From positions 1 through 27,584 of the forward strand of contig SXYY01000168.1 in the NCBI GenBank assembly GCA_005788145.1: a stretch of 27,584 nucleotides of DNA, read 5' to 3'. Each line of letters begins with the position of its first letter. Position 1 is the stretch's first letter. The DNA is from Bacteroidota bacterium (lineage in GTDB: Bacteria > Bacteroidota > Bacteroidia > NS11-12g > UBA955). Positions 7,193 through 16,082 of the stretch are shown here, in pieces. A program made the position numbers and the translations under genes. The notes beneath the pieces were generated by a model. That model did no database searches, was not told where the DNA came from, and saw only the letters and a program-made list of their open reading frames with translations.

Positions 7193-9505
7193 ATGATCGA
7201 CTATTTCAAAGCCCACCCCTGGAAAGTCATTGAAGAAGGCTTTAATCCTGGCATGAACGAAATTGCAGAGAGTGTTTTCTCACTTGGCAATGGCATGATG
7301 GGACAGCGTGGAAACCTCGAAGAAACCTACAGTGGACAATCCCTCCAAGGAACCTATGTTGGGGGCGTTTATTACCCTGATAAAACCCGTGTGGGTTGGT
7401 GGAAAAATGGTTATCCCGAGTATTTTGCCAAAGTACTGAATGCCACATATTGGAGCGGTATAAACATTTGGGTAAACAATGAACTACTGGATCTGGCTTC
7501 TTGCACTGTGAAGTCGTTCACCCGAGAGCTCGACATGCATCAGGGCGTGCTCAACCGACACTGTGTGATTGTTATGAAAAATGGCATCGAACTGACCATC
7601 GCATCGCATCGCTTTTACTCCCTCATCAACAAAGAATACAGCGCCCTTCAATACAACATCACCGCCGATCGGGCTTGCATCATCAAAGTAGAAAACTACC
7701 TCGATGGCGATGTGGCCAATAAAGATTCAAATTACGACGAGAAATTCTGGGATGAAGTAAAGCAAGAAGTGCACAACCATGAGTTGCTGGTAACCGTCAA
7801 AACAAAAAAGCTCGATTGGGTTGTCACCAACGCCCTATCGTTTGAGATTTGGAAAAACGCAGTCAAACACAACGAAATCGCCAAGCCGCACACCCGCAGC
7901 AAATACGCCAGCAACACCTATGAAATCTCGCTCGCTGCTGCCGAAAAACTCACGTTCGTAAAACACTGCATCACCGGCAGCAGCTTCCACCATGCCCCGG
8001 AAGCACTGGAACTGCATACCAAAAAAGCACTCGATAAAATGAGTGCCTCCAGCTTCGAAGCCCACCTGCAAATGAGTGCGGCGGCATGGGCAAAAAAATG
8101 GGAAACCACCGACGTGCGCATCGATGGCGATGTAAAAGCCCAGCAAGCCGTTCGCTTTAACATCTATCACCTCAACCAAACCTACTGTGGCGACGACGCC
8201 CGACTAAACATCGGCCCCAAAGGATTCACCGGTGAAAAATACGGTGGAAGCACCTATTGGGATACCGAAGCATATTGCCTACCCTTCTTCTTGGTATCAG
8301 AGGATTCTGCCATTTCGCGACAGTTACTGGTGTATCGGTACAAACAGCTCGACAAAGCCATTGAAAATGCCGCAAAATTGGGTTTCAGCGGTGGCGCTGC
8401 CCTCTACCCCATGGTGACCATGAACGGAGAAGAATGTCACAACGAATGGGAAATTACTTTCGAAGAAATTCACCGCAATGGAGCCATCGCCTACGCCATT
8501 TACAATTACATCCAACACACCGGCGATCAGCAATACCTGCTCGAAGGTGGATTTGAAGTACTGCTGGGCATCGCCCGATTCTGGAAACAACGCGTTCACT
8601 GGAGCACCCACAAACAACGCTACGAAATGCATGGGGTTACCGGTCCAAACGAATACGAAAACAACGTCAACAACAACTGGTATACCAACTACATTGCCGA
8701 TTGGTGTATGCAGTACACTGCAGCATGTGCGCAATGGATTTCGCAAAATCACCCCGCTGAATTCCAAGCCCTCTGCAACAAAACTGGATTCCAACACGAG
8801 CCTGAAACCAGTGCTTGGAACCACATTAATGACAACCTCTATTTGCCCCAAGACGATACCCTCGGCGTTTTTGTTCAGCACGACGGATTCTTGGAGAAAG
8901 AACTGATTCCGGTCAGAGATTTGTCGCCAGCGCAGCGACCCATCAACCAGAAATGGAGCTGGGACAGAATTCTGCGCAGTGTCTACATCAAGCAAGCCGA
9001 CGTACTTCAAGGGCTCTATTTCTTTGAAGACAACTTCGACTACGACACCCATTTACGCAACTTCAAGTTTTACGAACAGTTCACCGTGCATGAAAGCTCT
9101 TTGAGTCCCTGCGTTCACAGCATCCTTGCAGCGAAAATTGGGGAAACCGACAAAGCTTACGAAATGTACCTTCGTACTGCGCGGTTGGATCTTGACAACT
9201 ACAACAACGACACCGAAGATGGCCTTCACATCACGTCCATGGCCGGTTCATACCTGAGCATTGTTCAAGGTTTTGGCGGTTTGCGCATCAAAAACCAAAC
9301 CCTCCACCTCAATCCACACTGTCCATCACAATGGCAAGGATACGGTTTCCAAATCCTGTTAAACAATGAGCCAGTGAAAATTGAAGTGACCAAGGAAGGA
9401 CATCGAATTACAAACCTCGGAAATCGAGCAATTGCCATTGAATTGGGTAACAGCACCCTACACCTGCAAGCGGGCGAAGAAAAATTCACAGCCAACGCCA
9501 GATAA
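7193..9505 (+). CDS. mapA: Maltose phosphorylase, glycoside hydrolase family 65
   Basis: The 770-residue protein has the normal GH65 phosphorylase length, with no signal peptide, so it is cytoplasmic. The catalytic acid is expected to be Glu487 in TGPNEYENNVNN, the same number I recall for Lactobacillus brevis maltose phosphorylase. The acceptor-specificity loop reads HNEWEITFE (codons 8438-8464), which I recall as the loop separating maltose from trehalose and kojibiose enzymes, so maltose is preferred. HESSLSPCVHS near residue 635 is the phosphate-binding region. N-terminal beta-sandwich, linker, alpha/alpha barrel and C-terminal beta-sheet are expected in order. The reaction is maltose plus phosphate to beta-glucose-1-phosphate plus glucose. 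It is the third gene of the operon, after a 103-base gap. Confidence 0.93.
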   Translation: MIDYFKAHPWKVIEEGFNPGMNEIAESVFSLGNGMMGQRGNLEETYSGQSLQGTYVGGVYYPDKTRVGWWKNGYPEYFAKVLNATYWSGINIWVNNELLDLASCTVKSFTRELDMHQGVLNRHCVIVMKNGIELTIASHRFYSLINKEYSALQYNITADRACIIKVENYLDGDVANKDSNYDEKFWDEVKQEVHNHELLVTVKTKKLDWVVTNALSFEIWKNAVKHNEIAKPHTRSKYASNTYEISLAAAEKLTFVKHCITGSSFHHAPEALELHTKKALDKMSASSFEAHLQMSAAAWAKKWETTDVRIDGDVKAQQAVRFNIYHLNQTYCGDDARLNIGPKGFTGEKYGGSTYWDTEAYCLPFFLVSEDSAISRQLLVYRYKQLDKAIENAAKLGFSGGAALYPMVTMNGEECHNEWEITFEEIHRNGAIAYAIYNYIQHTGDQQYLLEGGFEVLLGIARFWKQRVHWSTHKQRYEMHGVTGPNEYENNVNNNWYTNYIADWCMQYTAACAQWISQNHPAEFQALCNKTGFQHEPETSAWNHINDNLYLPQDDTLGVFVQHDGFLEKELIPVRDLSPAQRPINQKWSWDRILRSVYIKQADVLQGLYFFEDNFDYDTHLRNFKFYEQFTVHESSLSPCVHSILAAKIGETDKAYEMYLRTARLDLDNYNNDTEDGLHITSMAGSYLSIVQGFGGLRIKNQTLHLNPHCPSQWQGYGFQILLNNEPVKIEVTKEGHRITNLGNRAIAIELGNSTLHLQAGEEKFTANAR

Positions 9506-9564
9506 CTGCGAAAAAGTTGTTTATACTTCCGCAACGCAGACGAACAAAATCAACGCGTTTCAAG

Positions 9565-9572
9565 TATTTTTG
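9565..9572 (+). promoter_or_regulatory. Bacteroidota -7 promoter element (TATTTTTG) before the O-acylation cassette
   Basis: TATTTTTG fits TAnnTTTG exactly. It lies in the 164-base gap between the GH65 gene and the SGNH gene, about 98 bases before ATG 9670. No clear -33 TTTG is seen at the right distance. Confidence 0.45.
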
Positions 9573-9669
9573 CCCCGATTTGTCGGACAAAGACCCCAAC
9601 ATAACCTCCAACAACCCTACGTCGTCGTCCGCGAAGTCAAATTCCATTTCTTCCGAGGACCAAAAAACG

Positions 9670-10614
9670 ATGGGCGAATCGGACAATGGCAACCCCAAAC
9701 AAGGCAAATCCTCACCTTGGCTGATTGTATGGGCGGGTTTGAGCATTTCTCTGCCGTTGTTGTTGCTATACATTTACAGTTGCAGTCCGCAAACCCTACA
9801 ATTCGGACAATTTGAATTCAAACAAATTCTCGGCAACCAAGACCTCGATGCCATGTTGGCGGAGCTGGACGAGCCCGAACCCACAACACCCATTGTAGCG
9901 CCCGACAGCATTCCAACCATTGCCTTGGATTCCAATGGAAACGCCATTCAGCGCGATACCACCATACCTTTTCTATCCAACAACTACAACAAACCCTTTG
10001 CCCTACCTGCCTACGAATTGCCCGTTTTTGCAGACACCACCAAACACCGCATTATGCTCATCGGCGATTCTGAAAGTGGCGGTTTGCGATATCCCTTGAA
10101 CGATTATTGTTTGGCGAACGGACACAAACTGATCTTGTCGCTGGAATGGTATTCCGCTACAACCTTCAATTTTGGTCGATCAGACACCATCCAAAAAATC
10201 ATTGCCCGCTACAAACCCACCTATATTTTCTTGGTATTTGGTTTGAACGAATTGTACGCGCGTGATTTAAAATCCAGAAAAATTGCCGCGAATCAGCTGG
10301 CGAAAAAACTTCGGGGTATTCCTTATGCGTGGATCGGTCCTGCCAACTGGGAGGAAGACCACGGAATCAACAAAGTTTTTCAATCCTCTGCGGATTCTGC
10401 CACGTATTTCCTCACCAAAAAACTTACCCTAACCCGTGCCGGAGATGGGCGTCACCCCGATGCCCAAGGTTACAGGGTTTGGATGGACAGCATCGCCGGT
10501 TGGTTGCAGACCTCGGCAAGATACAAAATGGCCATGAAGCCGCCGCGCAAGCGCGGCCGGCCTTTCCGTGTGCCAATCATCACCATCAACGCAGCAAAAT
10601 ACCGTGGATACTAA
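9670..10614 (+). CDS. Membrane-anchored SGNH/GDSL-family protein of an O-acylation cassette
   Basis: The 314-residue protein has a polar N-terminus, one membrane segment at about residues 16-38 (WLIVWAGLSISLPLLLLYIY) and a Pro/Thr/Asp-rich linker to about residue 105. The rest is an SGNH domain. Block I is MLIGDSESGGL (nucleophile Ser in GDSES), block III is FGLNELY (Asn), and block V is DGRHPDAQGY, where Asp and His complete the triad. Orientation suggests the catalytic domain is periplasmic. Such proteins next to an MBOAT gene often serve as the acetyl-transfer or deacetylation partner, as in alginate O-acetylation. ATG 9670 is the only ATG near the start; the frame extends to TTG 9517 with no signal-like sequence. 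It overlaps the MBOAT gene. Confidence 0.85.
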   Translation: MGESDNGNPKQGKSSPWLIVWAGLSISLPLLLLYIYSCSPQTLQFGQFEFKQILGNQDLDAMLAELDEPEPTTPIVAPDSIPTIALDSNGNAIQRDTTIPFLSNNYNKPFALPAYELPVFADTTKHRIMLIGDSESGGLRYPLNDYCLANGHKLILSLEWYSATTFNFGRSDTIQKIIARYKPTYIFLVFGLNELYARDLKSRKIAANQLAKKLRGIPYAWIGPANWEEDHGINKVFQSSADSATYFLTKKLTLTRAGDGRHPDAQGYRVWMDSIAGWLQTSARYKMAMKPPRKRGRPFRVPIITINAAKYRGY

Positions 10615-12100
10615 TTGGATCAATCAAATATTCGCCCCGCTGCATGATCCCAAAATATGGGAATCGGCTTTTGGTTACTCCACCAAAGAACCTTGGTTTT
10701 TTACCGAGTTCTCATTCCTTGCTGTCTTCGGCGTTTTCTTAATTTTTTATGCCGCACTCGTTCAAAAAAATACGTGGCGCAAAATCTACCTCATCACCTT
10801 CTCGCTGTTCTTCTACTACAAATCAAGCGGACCTTTCCTCGGACTTTTCGCATTAATGATTGTTTTCGATTACCTGTTTGCGTTGGCCATCGAAAAAAGT
10901 ACGGGCACCAAAAAGAAAATCCTCCTGTGGCTGTCACTCAGCTACAGCCTGAGCTTTCTGCTCTATTTCAAATACGCCAATTTCTTCGTACATAACTGCA
11001 ACCAACTCCTTGGCACACACTTCGCCGATCACGACCTTTTTCTTCCCATAGGAATCTCCTTCTACACTTTCCAATCAATTAGTTACTTGATAGACGTGTA
11101 TCGCAAGGAAATTCCAGCAAGCACAAACGTGAGCGATTACGCCTTCTACATGACCTTCTTCCCCCACTTGGTTGCCGGTCCGATTGTTCGCGCCAAAGAT
11201 TTCCTACCCCAAATTTTTACGCCCCAAATCATCAATGCAGCCCTTTACAAGGAGAGTCTTTTTCGCATCCTTACAGGCTTGTTAAAGAAACTGTTCATCG
11301 CCGATTACTTGGGCAAATACGTTGATATCGTGCACGAACTGCCCGCCAATTTCTCTGGGGCAGAGAACCTTTTGGGCATGTATGCTTACAGCTTCCAGAT
11401 CTACTTTGATTTTTCTGGCTACTCGGATATCGCCATCGGTATTGCGTTGATGTTGGGCTATCGACTCAAAGAGAACTTTGAAAATCCCTATGCAGCAAGC
11501 AACATCACCGTCTTCTGGCGCAAATGGCATATTTCGCTAAGCAGTTGGCTACGTGATTACATCTACATCCCACTGGGTGGCAACCGCAAAGGCGAATTCA
11601 ACACCTACCTCTTCCTCCTCATCACCATGCTGGTAGGCGGATTTTGGCACGGTGCAGATTGGCGATTCGTGTTTTGGGGGTTGGCCCATGGATTGGCCCT
11701 CGCCTTCCACAAGGCATGGATGCAGCTCTTTCCCAGCAAATCAAACCCCTGGTATTCTCGCATTTTCGGTACGATACTCACCTTCCATTTCGTAGGCTTC
11801 TGCTGGATATTTTTCCGAGCCTCTTCATTTGGCTCAGCATTTGCAAGCATAGAGCAAATTGCCTTTCACACACAATGGAAAGATTTTGTAGGATTTTGGA
11901 CTTCGCGACAAGAAATGGGCATCATGATCATGACAGCCGCTTTCATCGCATTCTTTCCGCCAAACCTCAAAGAACGCATCTTCCAAAAAATCCAATGGCT
12001 CCCCACCTTTACATGGATCCTTTGGGTACTCATTTCATTGCAAATCATCATCCAATTCAAGGACGATGTGGTTCAGCCCTTCATCTACTTCCAGTTTTGA
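10604..12100 (+). CDS. MBOAT family O-acyltransferase (AlgI/PatA/DltB-like)
   Basis: The roughly 498-residue polytopic protein carries the MBOAT hallmarks. PIGISFYTFQSISYLID, FFPHLVAGPIVRAKDF and YFDFSGYSDIAIGIA are conserved. FWRKWHISLSSWLRDYIYIP is followed by the core GGFWHGADW, which holds the invariant catalytic His. About ten membrane segments are apparent. AlgI/PatA-type members move acetyl groups across the inner membrane for O-acetylation of exopolysaccharide or peptidoglycan. No ATG exists near the N-terminus. I prefer GTG 10604, which encodes DTNWINQIF and overlaps the upstream stop by 11 bases; GTG 10568 is the alternative. The stop TGA shares its A with the ATG of the next gene (TGATG), indicating translational coupling. 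Confidence 0.9.
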   Translation: MDTNWINQIFAPLHDPKIWESAFGYSTKEPWFFTEFSFLAVFGVFLIFYAALVQKNTWRKIYLITFSLFFYYKSSGPFLGLFALMIVFDYLFALAIEKSTGTKKKILLWLSLSYSLSFLLYFKYANFFVHNCNQLLGTHFADHDLFLPIGISFYTFQSISYLIDVYRKEIPASTNVSDYAFYMTFFPHLVAGPIVRAKDFLPQIFTPQIINAALYKESLFRILTGLLKKLFIADYLGKYVDIVHELPANFSGAENLLGMYAYSFQIYFDFSGYSDIAIGIALMLGYRLKENFENPYAASNITVFWRKWHISLSSWLRDYIYIPLGGNRKGEFNTYLFLLITMLVGGFWHGADWRFVFWGLAHGLALAFHKAWMQLFPSKSNPWYSRIFGTILTFHFVGFCWIFFRASSFGSAFASIEQIAFHTQWKDFVGFWTSRQEMGIMIMTAAFIAFFPPNLKERIFQKIQWLPTFTWILWVLISLQIIIQFKDDVVQPFIYFQF

Positions 12101-14055
12101 TGAAGCACCGCCAACCGCTCACCAACACCCACCCAATACCAAGCCAATCCTCTCCAACGAAATGGCTGATAATCCTATTTTTGTCTTTAACGCAACTCCT
12201 TGCAGCACAACAAAATCCCAATCGCTCGGGGACAACCGAAGCAACCCCATCCCCAATAAACAACGCATCAAGCAGTCCCAAAATTGATGACTTACACGAA
12301 GATAGTTCAATCATTTGCCTCACCTGCAACGAGTTGCAAGAATCGCCAAAGCTAAAAAAAGCGTTGCAAAAATTGCATAATGTTAGGGTCAACAACCTCA
12401 GTTACATCACCCAAGAATACCCCAATCAACCTGCCAACCAATCCGCCAACCCCTCCAAGAGAGTCAACCTACCCACGGTTCGCACAGCGCCCCAGAAACC
12501 CATCGCTGGCACAGCCGCCGCTTCCACCAATCCTGCCGACACCCTCTTCACCATCATCCATATCGGCGATAGCCACATCCAAGGCGATTACTTTTCTGGG
12601 GAAATCCGCATGCAATTGCAATCCTACTTTGGCAATGCCGGTCGCGGAATTCTGTTTCCCTATGCTTTGGCCAAGAGCTTCGGCCCGCGCGGTGTATCCG
12701 TTAAACCAATCGGTTTATGGACGGGTTACAAAACACTCACCGGCAGTCTTACCGAGCCCTTGGGCGTGTCAGGGTATGGCGCAAGTACACACACTTCTGC
12801 ATCGAGTATACAACTATCATTAACCGAAAAGTTCAAAGAAGAGAATGGACTGGGACAGTTTAGTATCCCAGAAATGCAAAAAATCAACATTTGGCATTCT
12901 GCCGATAACAACTCGTTTACCACCCAACTCAATCCCGAGTTCCAATGGACGGGCAGCCAATTCTATCCCTCAGGTTGGGGCGTAAGTTCCTATCAAGCCA
13001 CCGCACCACAAACGGGCTTTACACTCACGCTTTCGGCAACAGCGCCCACCCAAAACCACTACAACTTTTATGGATTTGAAATCGTTCCGATGCAACAGCG
13101 TGGCGTGGTTTACCATCACTGCGGGGTTGTCGGCGCCCAATTCACCCACCTCATCAACAAAACCCCTTATACGGTGGAGCAAATCGCCCACATCAAGCCC
13201 GATCTTCTCATCTTCTCATTTGGCACCAACGAAGCTTACAATGGAAAACTCGACAGCCAAATATACACACCGGCGGTAATGAAATTCCTGTCGGATATCG
13301 CCGCGGCAAGTCCAACCACTGCCATCATTCTAACAACAGCGCCCGATACACGCAGTCGCAACCACATCCCTCCCCAGCAAATCAATGTCAACAATCAACT
13401 GCGCAAAATAGCCAAAGCGCAAAAAGAAACACTTTACGACCTGAACGAGGCTATGGGTGGATGGGGGTCACTCCATGTTTGGTATTACAACAAACTCACG
13501 CTCACAGACAAACTCCATTTCAACGCAGCTGGCTACGCACTGCAGGGACAGTTATTCACCCTTTCATTGCTGCAAGCATATAACAAGGCAAACCCCAAGG
13601 ACACCATCAATATACAATCATTGCGAAGCACCGTTCACGGGAGCATGAGGGCGTTGGTGAGGAATTTTTCTGCCGTTGCAATGGGCGATTCGATGGCTCA
13701 AGACAGTAGCACAATCAATCGGAAGGTGGATAGTACCGGACTCACCGCAATGGCGATTCACAATGATACAGATAGTGCAAAAAATCATGTTGTAGCGTCG
13801 AATCGAAATACAACGAACAGAAATACACCAAACAATCGGGTTACACCCACTGTGAGAAACACAAGAACTTCAAACAATAACCACAGTCCCAAAATGCAAC
13901 GGGGCGAAGTAACCCATACTGTTAAATCAGGTGAAAACCTGTATCGCATTGCCCAACGTTACCATGTAACCCATGAAGCAATCGCCAAGCGCAATAACCT
14001 AACCAACCCGCGCAGTTTGAGACCCGGTCAGCGATTGGTGATTCCAGCTCATTAA
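12100..14055 (+). CDS. Secreted SGNH/GDSL hydrolase with C-terminal LysM domain
   Basis: The 651-residue protein has a signal peptide (hydrophobic residues 22-36, LIILFLSLTQLLAAQQ). A low-complexity Ser/Pro/Asn region reaches about residue 145. The SGNH domain follows: block I IIHIGDSHIQGD (near 152), a Gly-rich CGVVGAQ block, FSFGTNEAYNG (block III), and DKLHFNAAGY (Asp/His, block V near 470). After an Asn/Thr-rich linker (about 540-600) comes one LysM domain: HTVKSGENLYRIAQRY, then RNNLTNPRSLRPGQ to the end. LysM binds N-acetylglucosamine-containing glycans, chiefly peptidoglycan. The protein would act in the periplasm or at the surface, plausibly removing or transferring O-acetyl groups. 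It is coupled to the MBOAT gene by a one-base TGATG overlap and ends before a strong terminator. Confidence 0.9.
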   Translation: MKHRQPLTNTHPIPSQSSPTKWLIILFLSLTQLLAAQQNPNRSGTTEATPSPINNASSSPKIDDLHEDSSIICLTCNELQESPKLKKALQKLHNVRVNNLSYITQEYPNQPANQSANPSKRVNLPTVRTAPQKPIAGTAAASTNPADTLFTIIHIGDSHIQGDYFSGEIRMQLQSYFGNAGRGILFPYALAKSFGPRGVSVKPIGLWTGYKTLTGSLTEPLGVSGYGASTHTSASSIQLSLTEKFKEENGLGQFSIPEMQKINIWHSADNNSFTTQLNPEFQWTGSQFYPSGWGVSSYQATAPQTGFTLTLSATAPTQNHYNFYGFEIVPMQQRGVVYHHCGVVGAQFTHLINKTPYTVEQIAHIKPDLLIFSFGTNEAYNGKLDSQIYTPAVMKFLSDIAAASPTTAIILTTAPDTRSRNHIPPQQINVNNQLRKIAKAQKETLYDLNEAMGGWGSLHVWYYNKLTLTDKLHFNAAGYALQGQLFTLSLLQAYNKANPKDTINIQSLRSTVHGSMRALVRNFSAVAMGDSMAQDSSTINRKVDSTGLTAMAIHNDTDSAKNHVVASNRNTTNRNTPNNRVTPTVRNTRTSNNNHSPKMQRGEVTHTVKSGENLYRIAQRYHVTHEAIAKRNNLTNPRSLRPGQRLVIPAH

Positions 14056-14083
14056 ACAGCGCAGCAAAACGCAGTACAAAGTA

Positions 14084-14133
14084 CAAAAAGAGAGGGGGGG
14101 CTTGCGCTGCGCGCACGCCCCCCTCTCTTTTTG
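14084..14133. terminator. Bidirectional terminator, 16-bp stem with nested hairpin
   Basis: Arms 14084-14099 and 14118-14133 are perfect over 16 bp, from an A5/T5 base to a G6/C6 core. A second 5-bp stem, TGCGC (14103-14107) with GCGCA (14111-14115), is nested in the loop. It lies between the convergent LysM-protein gene and the minus-strand T9SS gene and suits termination in both directions. Confidence 0.85.
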
Positions 14134-14161
14134 CCTGGAGAACAAAATCCCCCACTAAGAT

Positions 14162-16063
14162 TTAGTGTGCAATCTGCAATCCCAAAGAAGAAATCCCCTC
14201 TTTTGATTTGATGCGCACTTGATACAATCCCTCGGCCAAATTGGCTGTAGGAATCAAAATACCTTGGTTACCGTTGACAGCACTGTGAGATTGGCTGTAC
14301 ACCTCTCTACCCAATGCGTCGACCAACATGACCTGAACACTCGCCTCAACACCATTGAACTTCAACAACACTTGATCGCTCGCAGGGTTTGGCATCATGC
14401 TCAAATTCATCATTGACTGAGCGCGTGTTCCCACATTGGTTACTTTAACATCAAAATAAATGGTATCCGATTTACACGGAGGATTATTCGCAACCAACAT
14501 CACCTTGAAAGTGCCGTCGGCACTGAATGTATAGGTTGGCTTCGGTTGGAAACTCTCGTTGCCATCGCTGTAGTTCCAGTATACATCGGCAGCATTACTA
14601 CCCGTAAATTCAAATTGGAACTTGCGACCACCCAAACTGGTATACTTGTATGCCGCTGAGGGCTTTGCTACACCATAAACCGTTTTGGTCTTGATGGTTT
14701 CACACCCTGCGGCATTTTTCACCGATACCTGATAACTTGAACTCGCACCAGCCGCCTTGGCAAACGCAGTATTGGTGGTAGAACCTGTACTCCAAGAATA
14801 GGTATACGTCTGTGGCGGACCTCCACCAGCAACCACATTCGCTGTCAATTGAACAGAATCGCCATCGCATACCATGGTATCGGAAGCTGTCACGTTTACG
14901 TTCGGACCATTTTGAATTTGAACGAAGAAATTCCGCTGGCCAGTACAACCTTTATCATCGATTCCAGAAACCGTGTAAAATGTAGAAGCGGTTGGCAATG
15001 CATAAATGGTATCGCCCGTGTTTGAACTCAAACCGGTTGTGGGAGTCCAAGTGTATGTTAAAGCACCACTCGCAATGAACTGTACGCCGGTCGTAGCACC
15101 TGCACACAAAGTCGCATTCGCGGGAGACACAGTCACTGTTGGGGGTGTTGCTGTGTTATCAATCCAAATGCGAATGCAATTGGACGTATCAACCTGACCA
15201 CTGTTTGAGCAAGTCACAATCGCGCGGATGTAGCGATATTTTCCGATAGCAGCACTGAAATTACCGGTATTCACGTTGGTTGTCCATGCGTTCGTGGTAA
15301 ATGTCAAAGAGTCTGTAGAAGTCTCATATTTGATCGAAATCCCTGTAGAAGCAGTGTTACCAGCCAATGTGATGGTTGAAGGTCCAACGGCACCACATAC
15401 ATAATAAGTAGAAGCACTCAACGTACCCGCGTCGGGCTTGCCTTCGCAGAAGGTAGGATATGCATCCCAAGTTACGCTATCAATGAATACGTTACCGCCA
15501 TTGGCTCCACCACGCGCTGTGGCTTGGATCAAAAAGTAGTTGGTTGTACCCGTAAATGAAGAAGGAATGGCAAAAGAATATTTATACCATCCATGGGCCA
15601 CAGAATCCGGATAGGTCTTTTTCGCATAACGGGTAATTCCTCCCAAACGCTTAGCCCCAGTTAAACTGCGCGAAGTGTTGAACCATACCGTTACAGAATC
15701 ATCGGTGTTGTACACAGTGTCGCGAAACATGTACAACGAGATGTAAGAATTGGCAGTGCCTCGCTTGCTCAAATCAATCACAGGCGAGCCAAGGCTTTGC
15801 GTTGCACCGGCTGCAGCACCACGAGCATTAAAACGGGCCATTCCCGCACCACCAAATGGCGTACAAGCGGGTGTAGTTCCTGCGTTGGCTGTGGTACGGC
15901 GCGACCATGTAGGTGCACCAAATCCTCCTCCACCAAAAGCTTGCCAACCCGCAGGAGGGAAAGCCGTTCCCTCAAAACCCTGTCCGGTTGTAGTTTGTGC
16001 CATCAAATCTGAGCCTAAGAAGGCCAAACCCAACGACAATGCATAAGTAAGTATTTTTTTCAT
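14162..16063 (-). CDS. T9SS-secreted adhesin-like protein with PKD domain and type A sorting domain
   Basis: The 633-residue protein starts with a signal peptide (ILTYALSLGLAFLGSDLMAQ, about 1-22). The N-terminal domain begins GFEGTAFPPAGWQAF, the opening of choice-of-anchor/cleaved-adhesin jelly-roll domains, and runs to about residue 205. Ig-like SprB-type segments with repeated TLCAGATT and VCDGDSVQL openings fill about 205-495. A PKD domain follows (VYWNYSDGN, YTFSADGTFKVML; about 500-570). The C-terminus MMPNPASDQVLLKF to GLYQVRIKSKEG is a type A T9SS sorting signal. It is probably displayed on or released from the cell surface, as an adhesin or binding protein. The gene follows the 947-residue cargo gene after 19 bases, so the two are likely one operon. 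Confidence 0.88.
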   Translation of the reverse strand: MKKILTYALSLGLAFLGSDLMAQTTTGQGFEGTAFPPAGWQAFGGGGFGAPTWSRRTTANAGTTPACTPFGGAGMARFNARGAAAGATQSLGSPVIDLSKRGTANSYISLYMFRDTVYNTDDSVTVWFNTSRSLTGAKRLGGITRYAKKTYPDSVAHGWYKYSFAIPSSFTGTTNYFLIQATARGGANGGNVFIDSVTWDAYPTFCEGKPDAGTLSASTYYVCGAVGPSTITLAGNTASTGISIKYETSTDSLTFTTNAWTTNVNTGNFSAAIGKYRYIRAIVTCSNSGQVDTSNCIRIWIDNTATPPTVTVSPANATLCAGATTGVQFIASGALTYTWTPTTGLSSNTGDTIYALPTASTFYTVSGIDDKGCTGQRNFFVQIQNGPNVNVTASDTMVCDGDSVQLTANVVAGGGPPQTYTYSWSTGSTTNTAFAKAAGASSSYQVSVKNAAGCETIKTKTVYGVAKPSAAYKYTSLGGRKFQFEFTGSNAADVYWNYSDGNESFQPKPTYTFSADGTFKVMLVANNPPCKSDTIYFDVKVTNVGTRAQSMMNLSMMPNPASDQVLLKFNGVEASVQVMLVDALGREVYSQSHSAVNGNQGILIPTANLAEGLYQVRIKSKEGISSLGLQIAH

Positions 16064-16082
16064 GGTTAATATTTAGTCAATT

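Noticed and set aside
8324..9052. Long minus-strand open frame (242 codons) opposite the GH65 gene
   Set aside because: It lies entirely within the strongly supported maltose phosphorylase gene and its product has no recognisable domain; it is an antisense shadow.
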